32,680 nt of DNA, taken from positions 1 to 32,680 of IMG/VR virus record IMGVR_UViG_3300020032_000001. One strand, given 5' to 3'. The first letter of the stretch is position 1. Each line of letters starts with the position of its first letter. Below, in pieces: positions 5,803 through 12,219 of this stretch. The position numbers were made by a program, and so were the translations under genes. The DNA is from a virus. A model generated the notes under the pieces. That model did not search any database. It had not been told where the DNA came from and saw only the letters and a program-made list of their open reading frames with translations.

Positions 5803-7018
5803 TCAGAAGCAGGACAAGCAATGGCCGCCGCTATTGGAGCACGGCGGGGCCGACGTCAAGAAAATGGCCGAGGAATTGGGCGTAAAAATACCGCTTGAAA
5901 GCCCGTTCACCGTGAACGACCTTAATAAATTATTCCCATTGTTACGGGCACCTATACGCCAGGACGCCGTGGAAGCTACCAAGGGACACCAAACTGGCAA
6001 GGGATACGACACCACCGGCTACGGCTACCAGGCCCTAGTGGACCGCCTTAACGAGGTTGTGGGCATAGGCCATTGGGACGCCCTGGTAACTGACACCACA
6101 TATACGGAAGGCAAATACAGCACCGGCCGCCTTAAATTCGTGTATGAACTTAATATCCGCCTGGAAATAGGTTACCCGGTAATCAAAGAGGACCCGGAAA
6201 CTGGCCTGCCGAAGCGCCATTGGGTTATGGTGGCATACAAGGAAATGGTGGGAACCCATGAAAGCCCGGTCCGTGGCGACGCATACAAAGGCGCATATAC
6301 CAACGGCCTTAAAAAGTGCGTTGGGTTCTTTGGACCAGGGGCGGACGCATACCTGGGCATAATTGACGAGGACAACCAACCGCTACCACCGGACCTTCAA
6401 GGCGAGCGTGTCGGATTTACAGAAGAACAACGCCAGCGCCAGGCGTCCAGTAGAAGAAGCAAAAAACAAAACAACAACAAGAAAAATCAAAGCGGAAGCC
6501 AGGGGCAAAACATGACACAAAAGACCTGGGACAAGCTGGTGGCCCTAGTGAAAGAACTTAACCTGGACAAGTCCACAGCGGCGAAAATATCCTGGAAGGT
6601 TACCGGGACAGGCAATTCCAAAAAACTAACCGAGGATAAGGCCAAAGCCTTAATTGAAAAGCTGGAACTAATGCGGGACGGCGCATTGACCTGGGACGGC
6701 AACGACTTTAAGGAAGAAGCGGACCAGGACCCAAACCAGCAGGAGCAGGACAACGGCCCGGAGCAAGAACAGGACGACGTAAAACCGCCCTGGGAACAAG
6801 ACCCGGAGGAGCCAGCCGAGGACCTGCCGAACAACGCCGAGGAACTGAACGTGGACCCGGAGGAAGTGGAGAAGCACGCAGAGAGGACCGAGCAAATAAA
6901 CAAAGCTATGGAAATGGACTGGAACGCAATGCAGAAGTTAGCCAAGGACCTGGGTATCAACCCGGTGGGGAAGAAAAAGCGGGAACTGGCGGAAATGATA
7001 GTGGAAGCCACCCAATGA
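5792..7018 (+). CDS. Rad52-like single-strand annealing protein
   Basis: A 408-residue protein. Residues about 35-205 match the Rad52/Sak-type annealase core: YQALVDRLNEVVGIGHWDAL, VYELNIRLEIG, KEMVGTHESPVRGDAYKGAY, TNGLKKCVGFFGPGADAYLG. A poly-N/K/Q linker, a helical middle and a very acidic E/D/P/Q-rich segment (about 305-355) follow, ending in a SAP/Rho-N-like motif (LAKDLGINPVGKKKRELAEM). It should anneal the single strands left by the upstream exonuclease and drive recombination or concatemer formation. The acidic segment may bind partners; that is inference. The stop overlaps the next start (ATGA). Confidence 0.86.
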   Translation: MANNQKQDKQWPPLLEHGGADVKKMAEELGVKIPLESPFTVNDLNKLFPLLRAPIRQDAVEATKGHQTGKGYDTTGYGYQALVDRLNEVVGIGHWDALVTDTTYTEGKYSTGRLKFVYELNIRLEIGYPVIKEDPETGLPKRHWVMVAYKEMVGTHESPVRGDAYKGAYTNGLKKCVGFFGPGADAYLGIIDEDNQPLPPDLQGERVGFTEEQRQRQASSRRSKKQNNNKKNQSGSQGQNMTQKTWDKLVALVKELNLDKSTAAKISWKVTGTGNSKKLTEDKAKALIEKLELMRDGALTWDGNDFKEEADQDPNQQEQDNGPEQEQDDVKPPWEQDPEEPAEDLPNNAEELNVDPEEVEKHAERTEQINKAMEMDWNAMQKLAKDLGINPVGKKKRELAEMIVEATQ

Positions 7019-7239
7019 CCTGGAAGCAAGGCGACCGGTTCCGGGTCCTGGAAACGGTCCGGGACCTAACCGGCCGACTAATAGCCAAGAAAGGAGAAAC
7101 GGGCCGGGTGGTGGCCGACCAAAAGGGGCCAGCGCACCCGGTGAGTGTATACCTTAATATCCGTAATAATATTTTTGACGGGGCCTACAAGACACTACCG
7201 GCCACCGCCAAACTTGAAAAACTTATGGGGTCGGGCTAA
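7015..7239 (+). CDS. Small SH3-like protein, 74 residues
   Basis: Reads MTWKQGDRFRVLETVRDLTG, then KKGETGRVV and a beta-rich end. The short turns and G-x-x-G-x-V pattern suggest an SH3-like or KOW-like barrel. Coupled by ATGA overlap to the annealing protein, so it may be an accessory of recombination. No closer family recognised. Confidence 0.66.
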   Translation: MTWKQGDRFRVLETVRDLTGRLIAKKGETGRVVADQKGPAHPVSVYLNIRNNIFDGAYKTLPATAKLEKLMGSG

Positions 7240-7280
7240 TTATACCATGCCAGCCCGGCCCTTAAAAAGGGGGCGAAGGC

Positions 7281-7505
7281 ATGAAAATGGTTAATTTATT
7301 CGGCGAGGAAGTGAGGGTCAAAAAAACCAGGGAACAGGTGGAGGGGTCGCAAGAGCGCAAGGAAGGCAAATGCCGCAGGTGCGGCCGTGCACTATCGGAC
7401 CCGGCGAGCGTGGAACAAGGAAGATATAATCGCCGAAGAGCCAAGGGTGGAAGTAGTCCTGAGAGAGATTTCCTAAGGAGGGTTAAGCGTGAATGTCGGC
7501 GATAG
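7281..7505 (+). CDS. Zinc-knuckle protein, probably frameshifted near its end
   Basis: Start ATG after AAAAAGGGGGCG. The first 48 residues look genuine: MKMVNLFGEEVRVKK and CRRCGRALSDPASVE, a knuckle seen in small phage proteins that usually continue with a second cysteine pair. The present frame then turns into an R-rich tail without cysteines and runs 17 bases into the next gene. The +1 frame instead reads AWNKEDIIAEEPRVEVVLRE then I-S and stops at 7474-7476, where TAAGGAGG forms the next gene's ribosome site. I infer an indel near 7400-7415 and loss of the second knuckle. Confidence 0.55.
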   Translation: MKMVNLFGEEVRVKKTREQVEGSQERKEGKCRRCGRALSDPASVEQGRYNRRRAKGGSSPERDFLRRVKRECRR

Positions 7506-7641
7506 AGTTTTTATAGCAGAAGAATTTACTTGTCAAGATTGTGAATATTACGATCACTATAACGGATTATGTAAAAAGACTAAAGAAGAAAAACACTTTT
7601 TAGATTCAGTATGTAAAGATTTTAAGTATGTTCCATTTTAA
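7489..7641 (+). CDS. AT-rich four-cysteine small protein, 50 residues
   Basis: Starts at GTG 7489 after TAAGGAGGG. Reads MNVGDRVFIAEEFTCQDCEY with later cysteines in LCKK and SVCKDF: CxxC-x9-C-x13-C, a compact metal-binding pattern common in small phage proteins. Codon use is strikingly different from its neighbours (GAT, AAT, TTA and TAT rather than GAC, AAC, CTG and TAC), and it carries one of only three GATC sites in the genome. This suggests recent transfer together with the next gene. Confidence 0.72.
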   Translation: MNVGDRVFIAEEFTCQDCEYYDHYNGLCKKTKEEKHFLDSVCKDFKYVPF

Positions 7642-7658
7642 TTTGGGAGGGTTGAGTG

Positions 7659-7997
7659 ATGAAACAACATATAACTGTTGAGCAATTATTTGAACTACAA
7701 GATTATAAACTAGCAGAGGTAATGGATGAAGAATTTCAAAATGCAGTAAGAAATCTTAATTGTAATCCATATATGTCTGATACAGAAAAAGACAATTTAA
7801 TCGAAGTGTTAGCAGAGCAAGTTACAATAGGCAAAATGATAGAGATATTATCGAACTTTGTATATGATATTGAAATGTTTCAGGGACATGGTTATTGGGA
7901 CACAATAGTTAGAATAACAACTGATAATGGCAAAAAAGAATATAAATCTGAATGGCTATGTGACGCTCTTTGGGAAGCAGTGAAAGAAGTATTATAG
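7659..7997 (+). CDS. AT-rich unknown protein, 112 residues
   Basis: Starts at ATG 7659, eight bases after GGGAGG; a GTG three bases earlier is possible but too close. Reads MKQHITVEQLFELQDYKLAE, is largely helical and acidic, and ends in an amphipathic segment (EWLCDALWEAVKEVL). Its central part (TDTEKDN-like acidic turn, then IGKMIEILSN) gives no recognised family. Like its left neighbour it uses AT-rich codons, so it belongs to an inserted island (moron-like cargo). Confidence 0.75.
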   Translation: MKQHITVEQLFELQDYKLAEVMDEEFQNAVRNLNCNPYMSDTEKDNLIEVLAEQVTIGKMIEILSNFVYDIEMFQGHGYWDTIVRITTDNGKKEYKSEWLCDALWEAVKEVL

Positions 7998-8008
7998 GAG
8001 GGGTCGAA

Positions 8009-8136
8009 GTGGAGAAGCTTACGAAAAGAGAAACGGAAGTTTTAGAAAAAAATTAAAGGAATTAGTGCCATATATGGCGAATATATCATATGGGCGGCAG
8101 GAAAGGAAAATGGTATACTTTGAAAAAGGGGGATAA
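8009..8136 (+). pseudogene. Small gene with -1 frame break at an A7 run
   Basis: After AGGAGGGG, GTG 8009 starts MEKLTKRETEVLEKN and stops at 8054-8056. The -1 frame from 8053 continues LKELVPYMANISYGRQERKM then VYFEKGG to a stop at 8134-8136. The two halves join sensibly (a helical region followed by a basic segment). The junction is A-AAA-AAT (8047-8053), itself a heptamer on which ribosomes can slip by -1. It is therefore a decayed gene, a one-base consensus error, or a programmed frameshift placed just before a stop. Function unknown. Confidence 0.5.
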
Positions 8137-8152
8137 TATGCCCTTTTGATAC

Positions 8153-8192
8153 CAGGCTGCCACCTGCCGCCCAAGCAGACAATGGCGGCCTG
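8153..8192. repeat. Inverted repeat before the initiator gene
   Basis: CAGGCTGCC (8153-8161) and GGCGGCCTG (8184-8192) pair at eight of nine positions around a 22-base loop, followed by TATTTATT. It lies in the 85-base gap before the replication gene. It may be a weak terminator or a leader structure limiting initiator expression. Confidence 0.45.
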
Positions 8193-8221
8193 TATTTATT
8201 CCCGGAAAGGGGGTTGAAGAT

Positions 8222-9241
8222 ATGGCGAACCCACAGCCAACGGACGCACACTTGCGCATTGCGCACGAAATCCAAGAACAAATCATGGCAAGAGAATTTA
8301 CCAAGCGGCAAAGGAACATTTTGGACCTAATCCTGCGGCTATCCTGGGGGTGCGGCAAAAAATACGCCATTATACCGAACCTTAAAGACTTTGAAGTGGC
8401 CGGGGTTCGCCGCACGCACGTTAAGGCCGAACTGGAATTCCTAGACAAAAGCCGGGTTATTAAGTGGGTCCGTGAAAGTAACTTATTTGTATTCAATAAG
8501 GATTATGACACCTGGGTGGTAAGTTACACCAGGACCCACGACGAAAAGCGCCTGGACGAGTTAATCCACATTAACCTGCAAGATAAAAAGCAAGGGGCAC
8601 CCTATGAAAGCCTAATAAACAACCTTTTGGGTTACCAAAACAGTAACCAAGTTACTGAAACAGGAACCGAGTTACCAAAACAGGAACTGAATTACCAAAA
8701 TAGTAATTCAGTTACTAAAACGGTGGTAAACGGTTACCAAAACAGTAACTTTTCAGAACAGCAACCGCCCGCCACGCCTGGCGTTGAGGGGTCCCTAAAG
8801 AAAGTATTAAATAAAGATATAAATAATATTAGTAGTAGTAGTATAGAGGACAACCCGGTGGAAAACTTTGTGGATAATGTGGACAACCCATTAAAAGACC
8901 CAAAGACTGGCGAATTAGTTAAGTTTTTTTCTGAACAATTTATTATTATGGCAAGCCCTTACCAGGTAGAAAAGGTCCTGGCCTGGACCAAAGAACCGGC
9001 AAACATGGACCCGGACCTGGTGAAATGGGCCATTGAACAGGCGTTGGTCGCAAACGTGCGCCGGTTGGACTATGTGGAAGGTATACTGCGGAACCTTTAC
9101 AACGAGGGCATAACGACCAGGGAGCAAGCGGAAGCGAGAAATAAACAAAAGGAGGGACAAGCCCGTGGAAAACAACAGAAGAAACAGCAAAAGCGAACCG
9201 GAGGGAATAGGAAAGACGTTGGGGACCTTGTTATCGAATAG
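8222..9241 (+). CDS. Replication initiator (phage O-type N-terminus, DnaD-like C-terminus)
   Basis: A 339-residue initiator. Residues 1-105 match the phage replication protein O winged-helix domain (HEIQEQIMAREFTKRQRNIL, LILRLSWGCGKKYA, FEVAGVRRTHVKAELEFLDK). A linker rich in N, Q, T and S (about 130-215) is encoded by the iteron array, as the lambda origin is inside gene O. Residues about 240-305 resemble DnaD/DnaB_2 helicase-loading domains (FFSEQFIIMASPYQVEKVLA, YVEGILRNLYNEGI). The protein should bind the iterons and hand host helicase to the origin with the DnaC-like loader, whose gene overlaps its last 77 bases. Start after AAAGGGGGTTG. Confidence 0.87.
   Translation: MANPQPTDAHLRIAHEIQEQIMAREFTKRQRNILDLILRLSWGCGKKYAIIPNLKDFEVAGVRRTHVKAELEFLDKSRVIKWVRESNLFVFNKDYDTWVVSYTRTHDEKRLDELIHINLQDKKQGAPYESLINNLLGYQNSNQVTETGTELPKQELNYQNSNSVTKTVVNGYQNSNFSEQQPPATPGVEGSLKKVLNKDINNISSSSIEDNPVENFVDNVDNPLKDPKTGELVKFFSEQFIIMASPYQVEKVLAWTKEPANMDPDLVKWAIEQALVANVRRLDYVEGILRNLYNEGITTREQAEARNKQKEGQARGKQQKKQQKRTGGNRKDVGDLVIE
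8631..8749. repeat. Replication origin iterons, six 17-20-bp units
   Basis: Consensus GTTACCAAAACAGTAAC, itself with GTTAC/GTAAC inverted arms. Units start at 8631, 8651, 8671, 8691, 8711 and 8733: four exact 20-base steps and one of 22. Because 20 is not a multiple of three, the repetition is in the DNA, not the protein. Two-turn helical spacing puts all units on one face, as expected for cooperative initiator binding. Units 1, 3 and 6 are closest to consensus; 4 and 5 are degenerate. Position inside the initiator gene parallels lambdoid origins. Confidence 0.85.
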
Positions 9242-10046
9242 CGGCAAGCAAATGGCCGACCAGGAGGACAAGCCCGAACCGACAACCTGCGAGAAGTGCG
9301 GCAGGACCCTGGACTGGTTCCAGGTGGACCTTTTGGGTCGCAAAAAATGGATAATGAAAACCTGCGAATGTATAAAGGCAGAGTGGGAGAAGGAAGAAAA
9401 AAGGCGCAAAGCAGAAGAACGCCGCCGACGCATTGAACGCCTTTTTAGTTTATCACGGCTAGGAACCAGGTTTATGGAAAGTAGATTCGAGAACTGGGAG
9501 CCAATGCCAGGAGCGGAAGCGGCCCTGGACTACGCCCTGGACTTCGCCGAAAACTTCGAGGAATACCAAAAGAGGGGCGAGGGCCTGCTAATATATGGAC
9601 CACCCGGAAACGGCAAAAGCCACCTGGCGGCCGCCGTGGTCCACCGACTGCTGGAAAGAGGGAAGCCGGCCATATTCCAAAGCGTGCCGGACCTGCTGGA
9701 CCGCATACGCCGCACATACGACAGGGACAATTCGACCAATGAAGGTCAAATCATGGCGGCCCTGGAAGAAGCGGACCTGCTAGTGCTAGACGACGCCGGC
9801 GCAGAGCAATGGACCGAATGGGCCGAAAGCAAGCTATATACCATTATAGACCACCGTTACCGCAATAAAAAGCCCATTTTTGTAACGACCAACACCGACG
9901 TGGAGGAACTGGAAAGCGCCGTCGGGTTCCGTGCTTACGACCGACTGCTGGAAATGTGCTTACTGGTGAAAAACAGCGGCGAGAGTTACAGAAGGATAAT
10001 TGCAAGGCGTCGCATACAGAGCATTAAGGAGGGGCGCAGAAAATGA
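9165..10046 (+). CDS. DnaC-like helicase loader (AAA+ ATPase)
   Basis: A 293-residue protein starting at GTG 9165 after AAAAGGAGGGAC, inside the initiator gene. Residues 42-69 form a four-cysteine zinc knuckle (CEKC, then CEC). A very basic helix (KRRKAEERRRRIERLF) precedes the AAA+ core: Walker A GPPGNGKS at 145-152, Walker B LLVLDDAGAE near 200-209, then IFVTTNTDVEEL (sensor 1) and an arginine-rich end with RRIIARRRI. It loads the host replicative helicase at the iteron origin; no helicase or polymerase is encoded, so the host supplies them. The stop overlaps the next start (ATGA). Confidence 0.9.
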   Translation: MENNRRNSKSEPEGIGKTLGTLLSNSGKQMADQEDKPEPTTCEKCGRTLDWFQVDLLGRKKWIMKTCECIKAEWEKEEKRRKAEERRRRIERLFSLSRLGTRFMESRFENWEPMPGAEAALDYALDFAENFEEYQKRGEGLLIYGPPGNGKSHLAAAVVHRLLERGKPAIFQSVPDLLDRIRRTYDRDNSTNEGQIMAALEEADLLVLDDAGAEQWTEWAESKLYTIIDHRYRNKKPIFVTTNTDVEELESAVGFRAYDRLLEMCLLVKNSGESYRRIIARRRIQSIKEGRRK

Positions 10047-10522
10047 AAAGATACCTAAACCGCCAGGAAAAAAACGAGGTCCTGGAACTGGCGGCCCTGG
10101 TGTCTTACCTGGAAGAAAAATTCCTGGAAAACAAAAGGAAGCCCAAGGAATATAAGACCTGGGCCAAATATGCAAGGACCTATATTTTTAAGATTATGGA
10201 CGCCTACATGGCGAACCTGGACCAGCACGAAGTGGAACGACTGGTGGCCGGCATGAAAAGCCGGGAAGTTACGGTCCTATACAAAACCGAAGCCAAGCGG
10301 GAATATGAAAAAATGCTGAAAATGGAAAGCACGGTCCCGGTGGAAGCGGACGACCTGCTGGACATAGTGGAGCAGGCAATAAATATTTGCGTTGAGTGCG
10401 AAAAAACAGGGAGCGAAGCACAAAACTGCCACCTTAAAAAACTATTTTTGAAATATGACATTGAACCGCTAGACCACCACGCACCACCAGGACGGTGCCC
10501 GTATAAATACAAGGAGGAATGA
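10043..10522 (+). CDS. Unknown protein with C-terminal cysteine cluster
   Basis: A 159-residue, mostly helical, basic protein starting after GGAGGGGCG by ATGA overlap with the loader. The first 110 residues are long helices (LNRQEKNEVLELAALVSYLE). The end has cysteines in INICVECEK, QNCHLKKLF and GRCPYKY with nearby histidines (DHHAPPG), a likely zinc or Fe-S site. Conserved position behind the helicase loader suggests a replication accessory, but no function is known to me. Confidence 0.74.
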   Translation: MKRYLNRQEKNEVLELAALVSYLEEKFLENKRKPKEYKTWAKYARTYIFKIMDAYMANLDQHEVERLVAGMKSREVTVLYKTEAKREYEKMLKMESTVPVEADDLLDIVEQAINICVECEKTGSEAQNCHLKKLFLKYDIEPLDHHAPPGRCPYKYKEE

Positions 10523-10525
10523 GCA

Positions 10526-11101
10526 ATGCAAGAAAGGCAAATACCTATTTATCTAATTCACCCTTACAGAGGGAAAGGCAGGCCGGGAGAATATGCCGAG
10601 AACCTGCAAAAAACCATTGATATAGCCCAAGAGATACAGGCGGCCCTGCCGCAGGTATTAGTAATTAGCCCGGTCCTGGCCCTGGGGCCTATTAATGACG
10701 AGAACCTGCACCCAAAAATTAGAGAGCAGGCCCTAATCAAATGTAAAAACCTTATGGAAATTGTATACCTGGCAGGGGGTGAAGCCTGGGCCTTTGGGGA
10801 CGTCGCAAACTCTAAAGGGTGCGGCATGGAAATGCACCACGCCGGCGCCCTGGGTATGCGCCTTCGTATTGACCCGGACCCGTGGGCGTTGGAAACAATA
10901 CAATGTTACGACCACGCCTGGGTCCACCTGGGAGAAACCACACCAAGCGGCAAAATCCTTTATAGGTGCGCAAAATGCGGGATAACAGACACAGTGCCAG
11001 TAAAGCCAAAGCATGAGGATAGACCATGCAGACCCGTAATAAGGGTGGCCCATTTTGCCACCTGCCCGCAGGCGTCGCAATTTAGAAGGGGGAAGAAATA
11101 A
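10526..11101 (+). CDS. Nucleoside-deoxyribosyltransferase-like protein with zinc ribbon
   Basis: A 191-residue protein after AAGGAGGAATG. Residues 1-120 follow the Rossmann-like pattern of the DUF4406/2-deoxyribosyltransferase-like group: an opening strand IPIYLIHPYRG, a long helix ENLQKTIDIAQEIQAALP, the strand VLVISPVLALG, then AWAFGDVANSKGCGMEMHHA with acidic/His residues. The C-terminus adds CAKCG and two later cysteines, likely a zinc ribbon. Related proteins are linked to nucleotide metabolism or base hypermodification; whether this copy is catalytic cannot be told. Confidence 0.72.
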   Translation: MQERQIPIYLIHPYRGKGRPGEYAENLQKTIDIAQEIQAALPQVLVISPVLALGPINDENLHPKIREQALIKCKNLMEIVYLAGGEAWAFGDVANSKGCGMEMHHAGALGMRLRIDPDPWALETIQCYDHAWVHLGETTPSGKILYRCAKCGITDTVPVKPKHEDRPCRPVIRVAHFATCPQASQFRRGKK

Positions 11102-11202
11102 TGGACAGAATAACCGAGAGGGTGGCCGAGGAAGTGGCCGACGTGGAAATCATGCTGGCCCAGGTCAAAATCCTGCTGGATATATTCGCCGACAAGCCAT
11201 AA
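11101..11202 (+). CDS. 33-residue protein resembling a MazG-like C-terminal helix
   Basis: Starts in a TAATG overlap and reads MDRITERVAEEVADVEIMLA, then QVKILLDIFADKP. The EEVADVEIMLAQ pattern is like the helix with metal-binding E/D residues at the end of phage MazG-like pyrophosphohydrolases, but the upstream part of such a domain is missing. It may be a remnant or a real short partner protein. Coupling to a deoxyribosyltransferase-like gene is consistent with nucleotide metabolism. Confidence 0.55.
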   Translation: MDRITERVAEEVADVEIMLAQVKILLDIFADKP

Positions 11203-11217
11203 AAGGCCGCCGGGGGA

Positions 11218-11254
11218 ATTACCAAAACAGTAACCGGGTTACCAAAACAGGAAC
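11218..11254. repeat. Two iteron copies in the ssb leader
   Basis: ATTACCAAAACAGTAAC (11218-11234) and GTTACCAAAACAGGAAC (11238-11254) match the origin iterons and keep their exact 20-base step. They lie in the 76-base gap between the small MazG-like gene and ssb, ending 24 bases before the ssb GTG. They may let the initiator control ssb or act as a second origin element. Confidence 0.85.
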
Positions 11255-11278
11255 CCGGAATGGAAGGGGGTTTTAAGT

Positions 11279-11668
11279 GTGATAAATATTTGCGTGCAAG
11301 TGGGACGACTTACACGGGACCCGGAACTGCGCTACACCGGGAGCGGAAACGCCATTGCAACCTTTACCCTGGCCGTTGACCGTGAATACACCGACGCCCA
11401 GGGAAACAGGCCGACCGACTTTATACCGGTGAAATGCTGGCGGAAGCTGGCCGAAACCGTCGCCAACCACCTAAACAAAGGGCGCCTGGTATGTGTGGTC
11501 GGGTCCTGGGAAGTGGAAGAATGGGAGAAGGACGGACAGCGCAGGCGCAGGGACATATTAAAAGCCGAAACCGTTAAGTTTTTGGACTGGCCGAAAGACC
11601 AGGGCCAAGGCGGTGGAGATTATAACGACGGCTTTATGCCCGTTGACGACGACGACGTGCCGTTCTAG
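11279..11668 (+). CDS. ssb: Single-stranded DNA-binding protein
   Basis: A 129-residue SSB with the standard OB fold: VGRLTRDPELRYTGSGNAIA, FTLAVDREY, DFIPVKCWRKLAETVANHL and GRLVCVVGSWEVEEWE. It ends in the acidic tip DDDDVPF, which in SSB family proteins recruits replication and repair partners. Starts at GTG 11279 after GAAGGGGGTT. It would coat single strands made by the exonuclease and by replication. The iteron pair just upstream suggests control by the initiator. Confidence 0.95.
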   Translation: MINICVQVGRLTRDPELRYTGSGNAIATFTLAVDREYTDAQGNRPTDFIPVKCWRKLAETVANHLNKGRLVCVVGSWEVEEWEKDGQRRRRDILKAETVKFLDWPKDQGQGGGDYNDGFMPVDDDDVPF

Positions 11669-11679
11669 GGGGTGAAACT

Positions 11680-11820
11680 ATGCTAAACATAATAAGGCGC
11701 TGGCTAATTAAGAAGCTGGCCGGGGACTGGATAGTGATAATTAATTACAAACTGGGACCCATTCACCTGGACAACCAGGGCCGTGGGGTTCTAATAGACA
11801 CGGGGAGGAATGAGCCATGA
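11680..11820 (+). CDS. Unknown 46-residue protein
   Basis: ATG 11680 follows AGGGGGTG at good spacing. Reads MLNIIRRWLIKKLAGDWIVI, then INYKLGPIHLDNQGRGVLID and TGRNEP. The N-terminal half is an amphipathic basic helix that could lie on a membrane. The stop overlaps the next ATG (ATGA). Function unknown. Confidence 0.58.
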   Translation: MLNIIRRWLIKKLAGDWIVIINYKLGPIHLDNQGRGVLIDTGRNEP

Positions 11821-12020
11821 GCAAAAGCGCAAGGTATAACGGGACCGTGTGGTGCGACCTTTGCGGGTCGTTCCACACCAGGCCCTTACAAAACAATGCG
11901 GGGGAAATCCGTTGCCCTTCGGTGGGAATATGGACCACCGAGTGGACGCCGGAGAGCGAAGGGGGTTTTATAGGTGCCGAAGAAGTGGAAGCCGAGGAAA
12001 AAACCAAGGACAAACCGTAA
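11817..12020 (+). CDS. Small CxxC protein, 67 residues
   Basis: Starts by ATGA overlap, preceded by GGGGAGGAATG. N-terminal WCDLCGSFHTR and a later RCPSVG give three cysteines and one histidine, a likely zinc site; the C-terminus is glutamate-rich (GAEEVEAEEKTKDKP). It overlaps the next gene by 47 bases, which is unusually long for this genome, so the start of the next gene or the end of this one may be adjusted. Function unknown. Confidence 0.6.
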   Translation: MSKSARYNGTVWCDLCGSFHTRPLQNNAGEIRCPSVGIWTTEWTPESEGGFIGAEEVEAEEKTKDKP

Positions 12021-12219
12021 ATGCGACGACTGCGGCGCCAGGGCCACCCATAGAATGGTGGGGCCGCTACCAAGCGGGGACCAGGTGCGCCGCTATCTAT
12101 GCAAAGAGTGTCGGGACCTATGGGTCCGTATACAAAAGAACCTGGACCAGGTGGCGGGTAAATATCCAAAAGAGCACCTGGCCGTTGTGGAGGGCGCCAG
12201 GTTCGAGAAATTGAAATGA
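11974..12219 (+). CDS. Zinc-finger protein, 81 residues
   Basis: Starts at GTG 11974. A basic N-terminus (MPKKWKPRKKPRTNRK) precedes CDDCGARATH and YLCKECRDLW, a complete CxxC...CxxC zinc ribbon, then a helix. The basic arm and ribbon suit a nucleic-acid-binding protein. It overlaps its left neighbour by 47 bases and the RecU gene by four (ATGA). A later start is possible but would remove the basic arm. Confidence 0.66.
   Translation: MPKKWKPRKKPRTNRKCDDCGARATHRMVGPLPSGDQVRRYLCKECRDLWVRIQKNLDQVAGKYPKEHLAVVEGARFEKLK

Noticed and set aside
8631-8749. CRISPR-like array
   Set aside because: Units are contiguous 20-bp direct repeats without spacers, inside a coding gene; no cas genes are present (the Cas4-like protein is a recombination exonuclease).
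11055-11276. Plus-strand frame rich in R and G before ssb
   Set aside because: It crosses the end of one gene and the small gene at 11101, and its C-terminus is merely the iteron DNA translated; no ribosome site.
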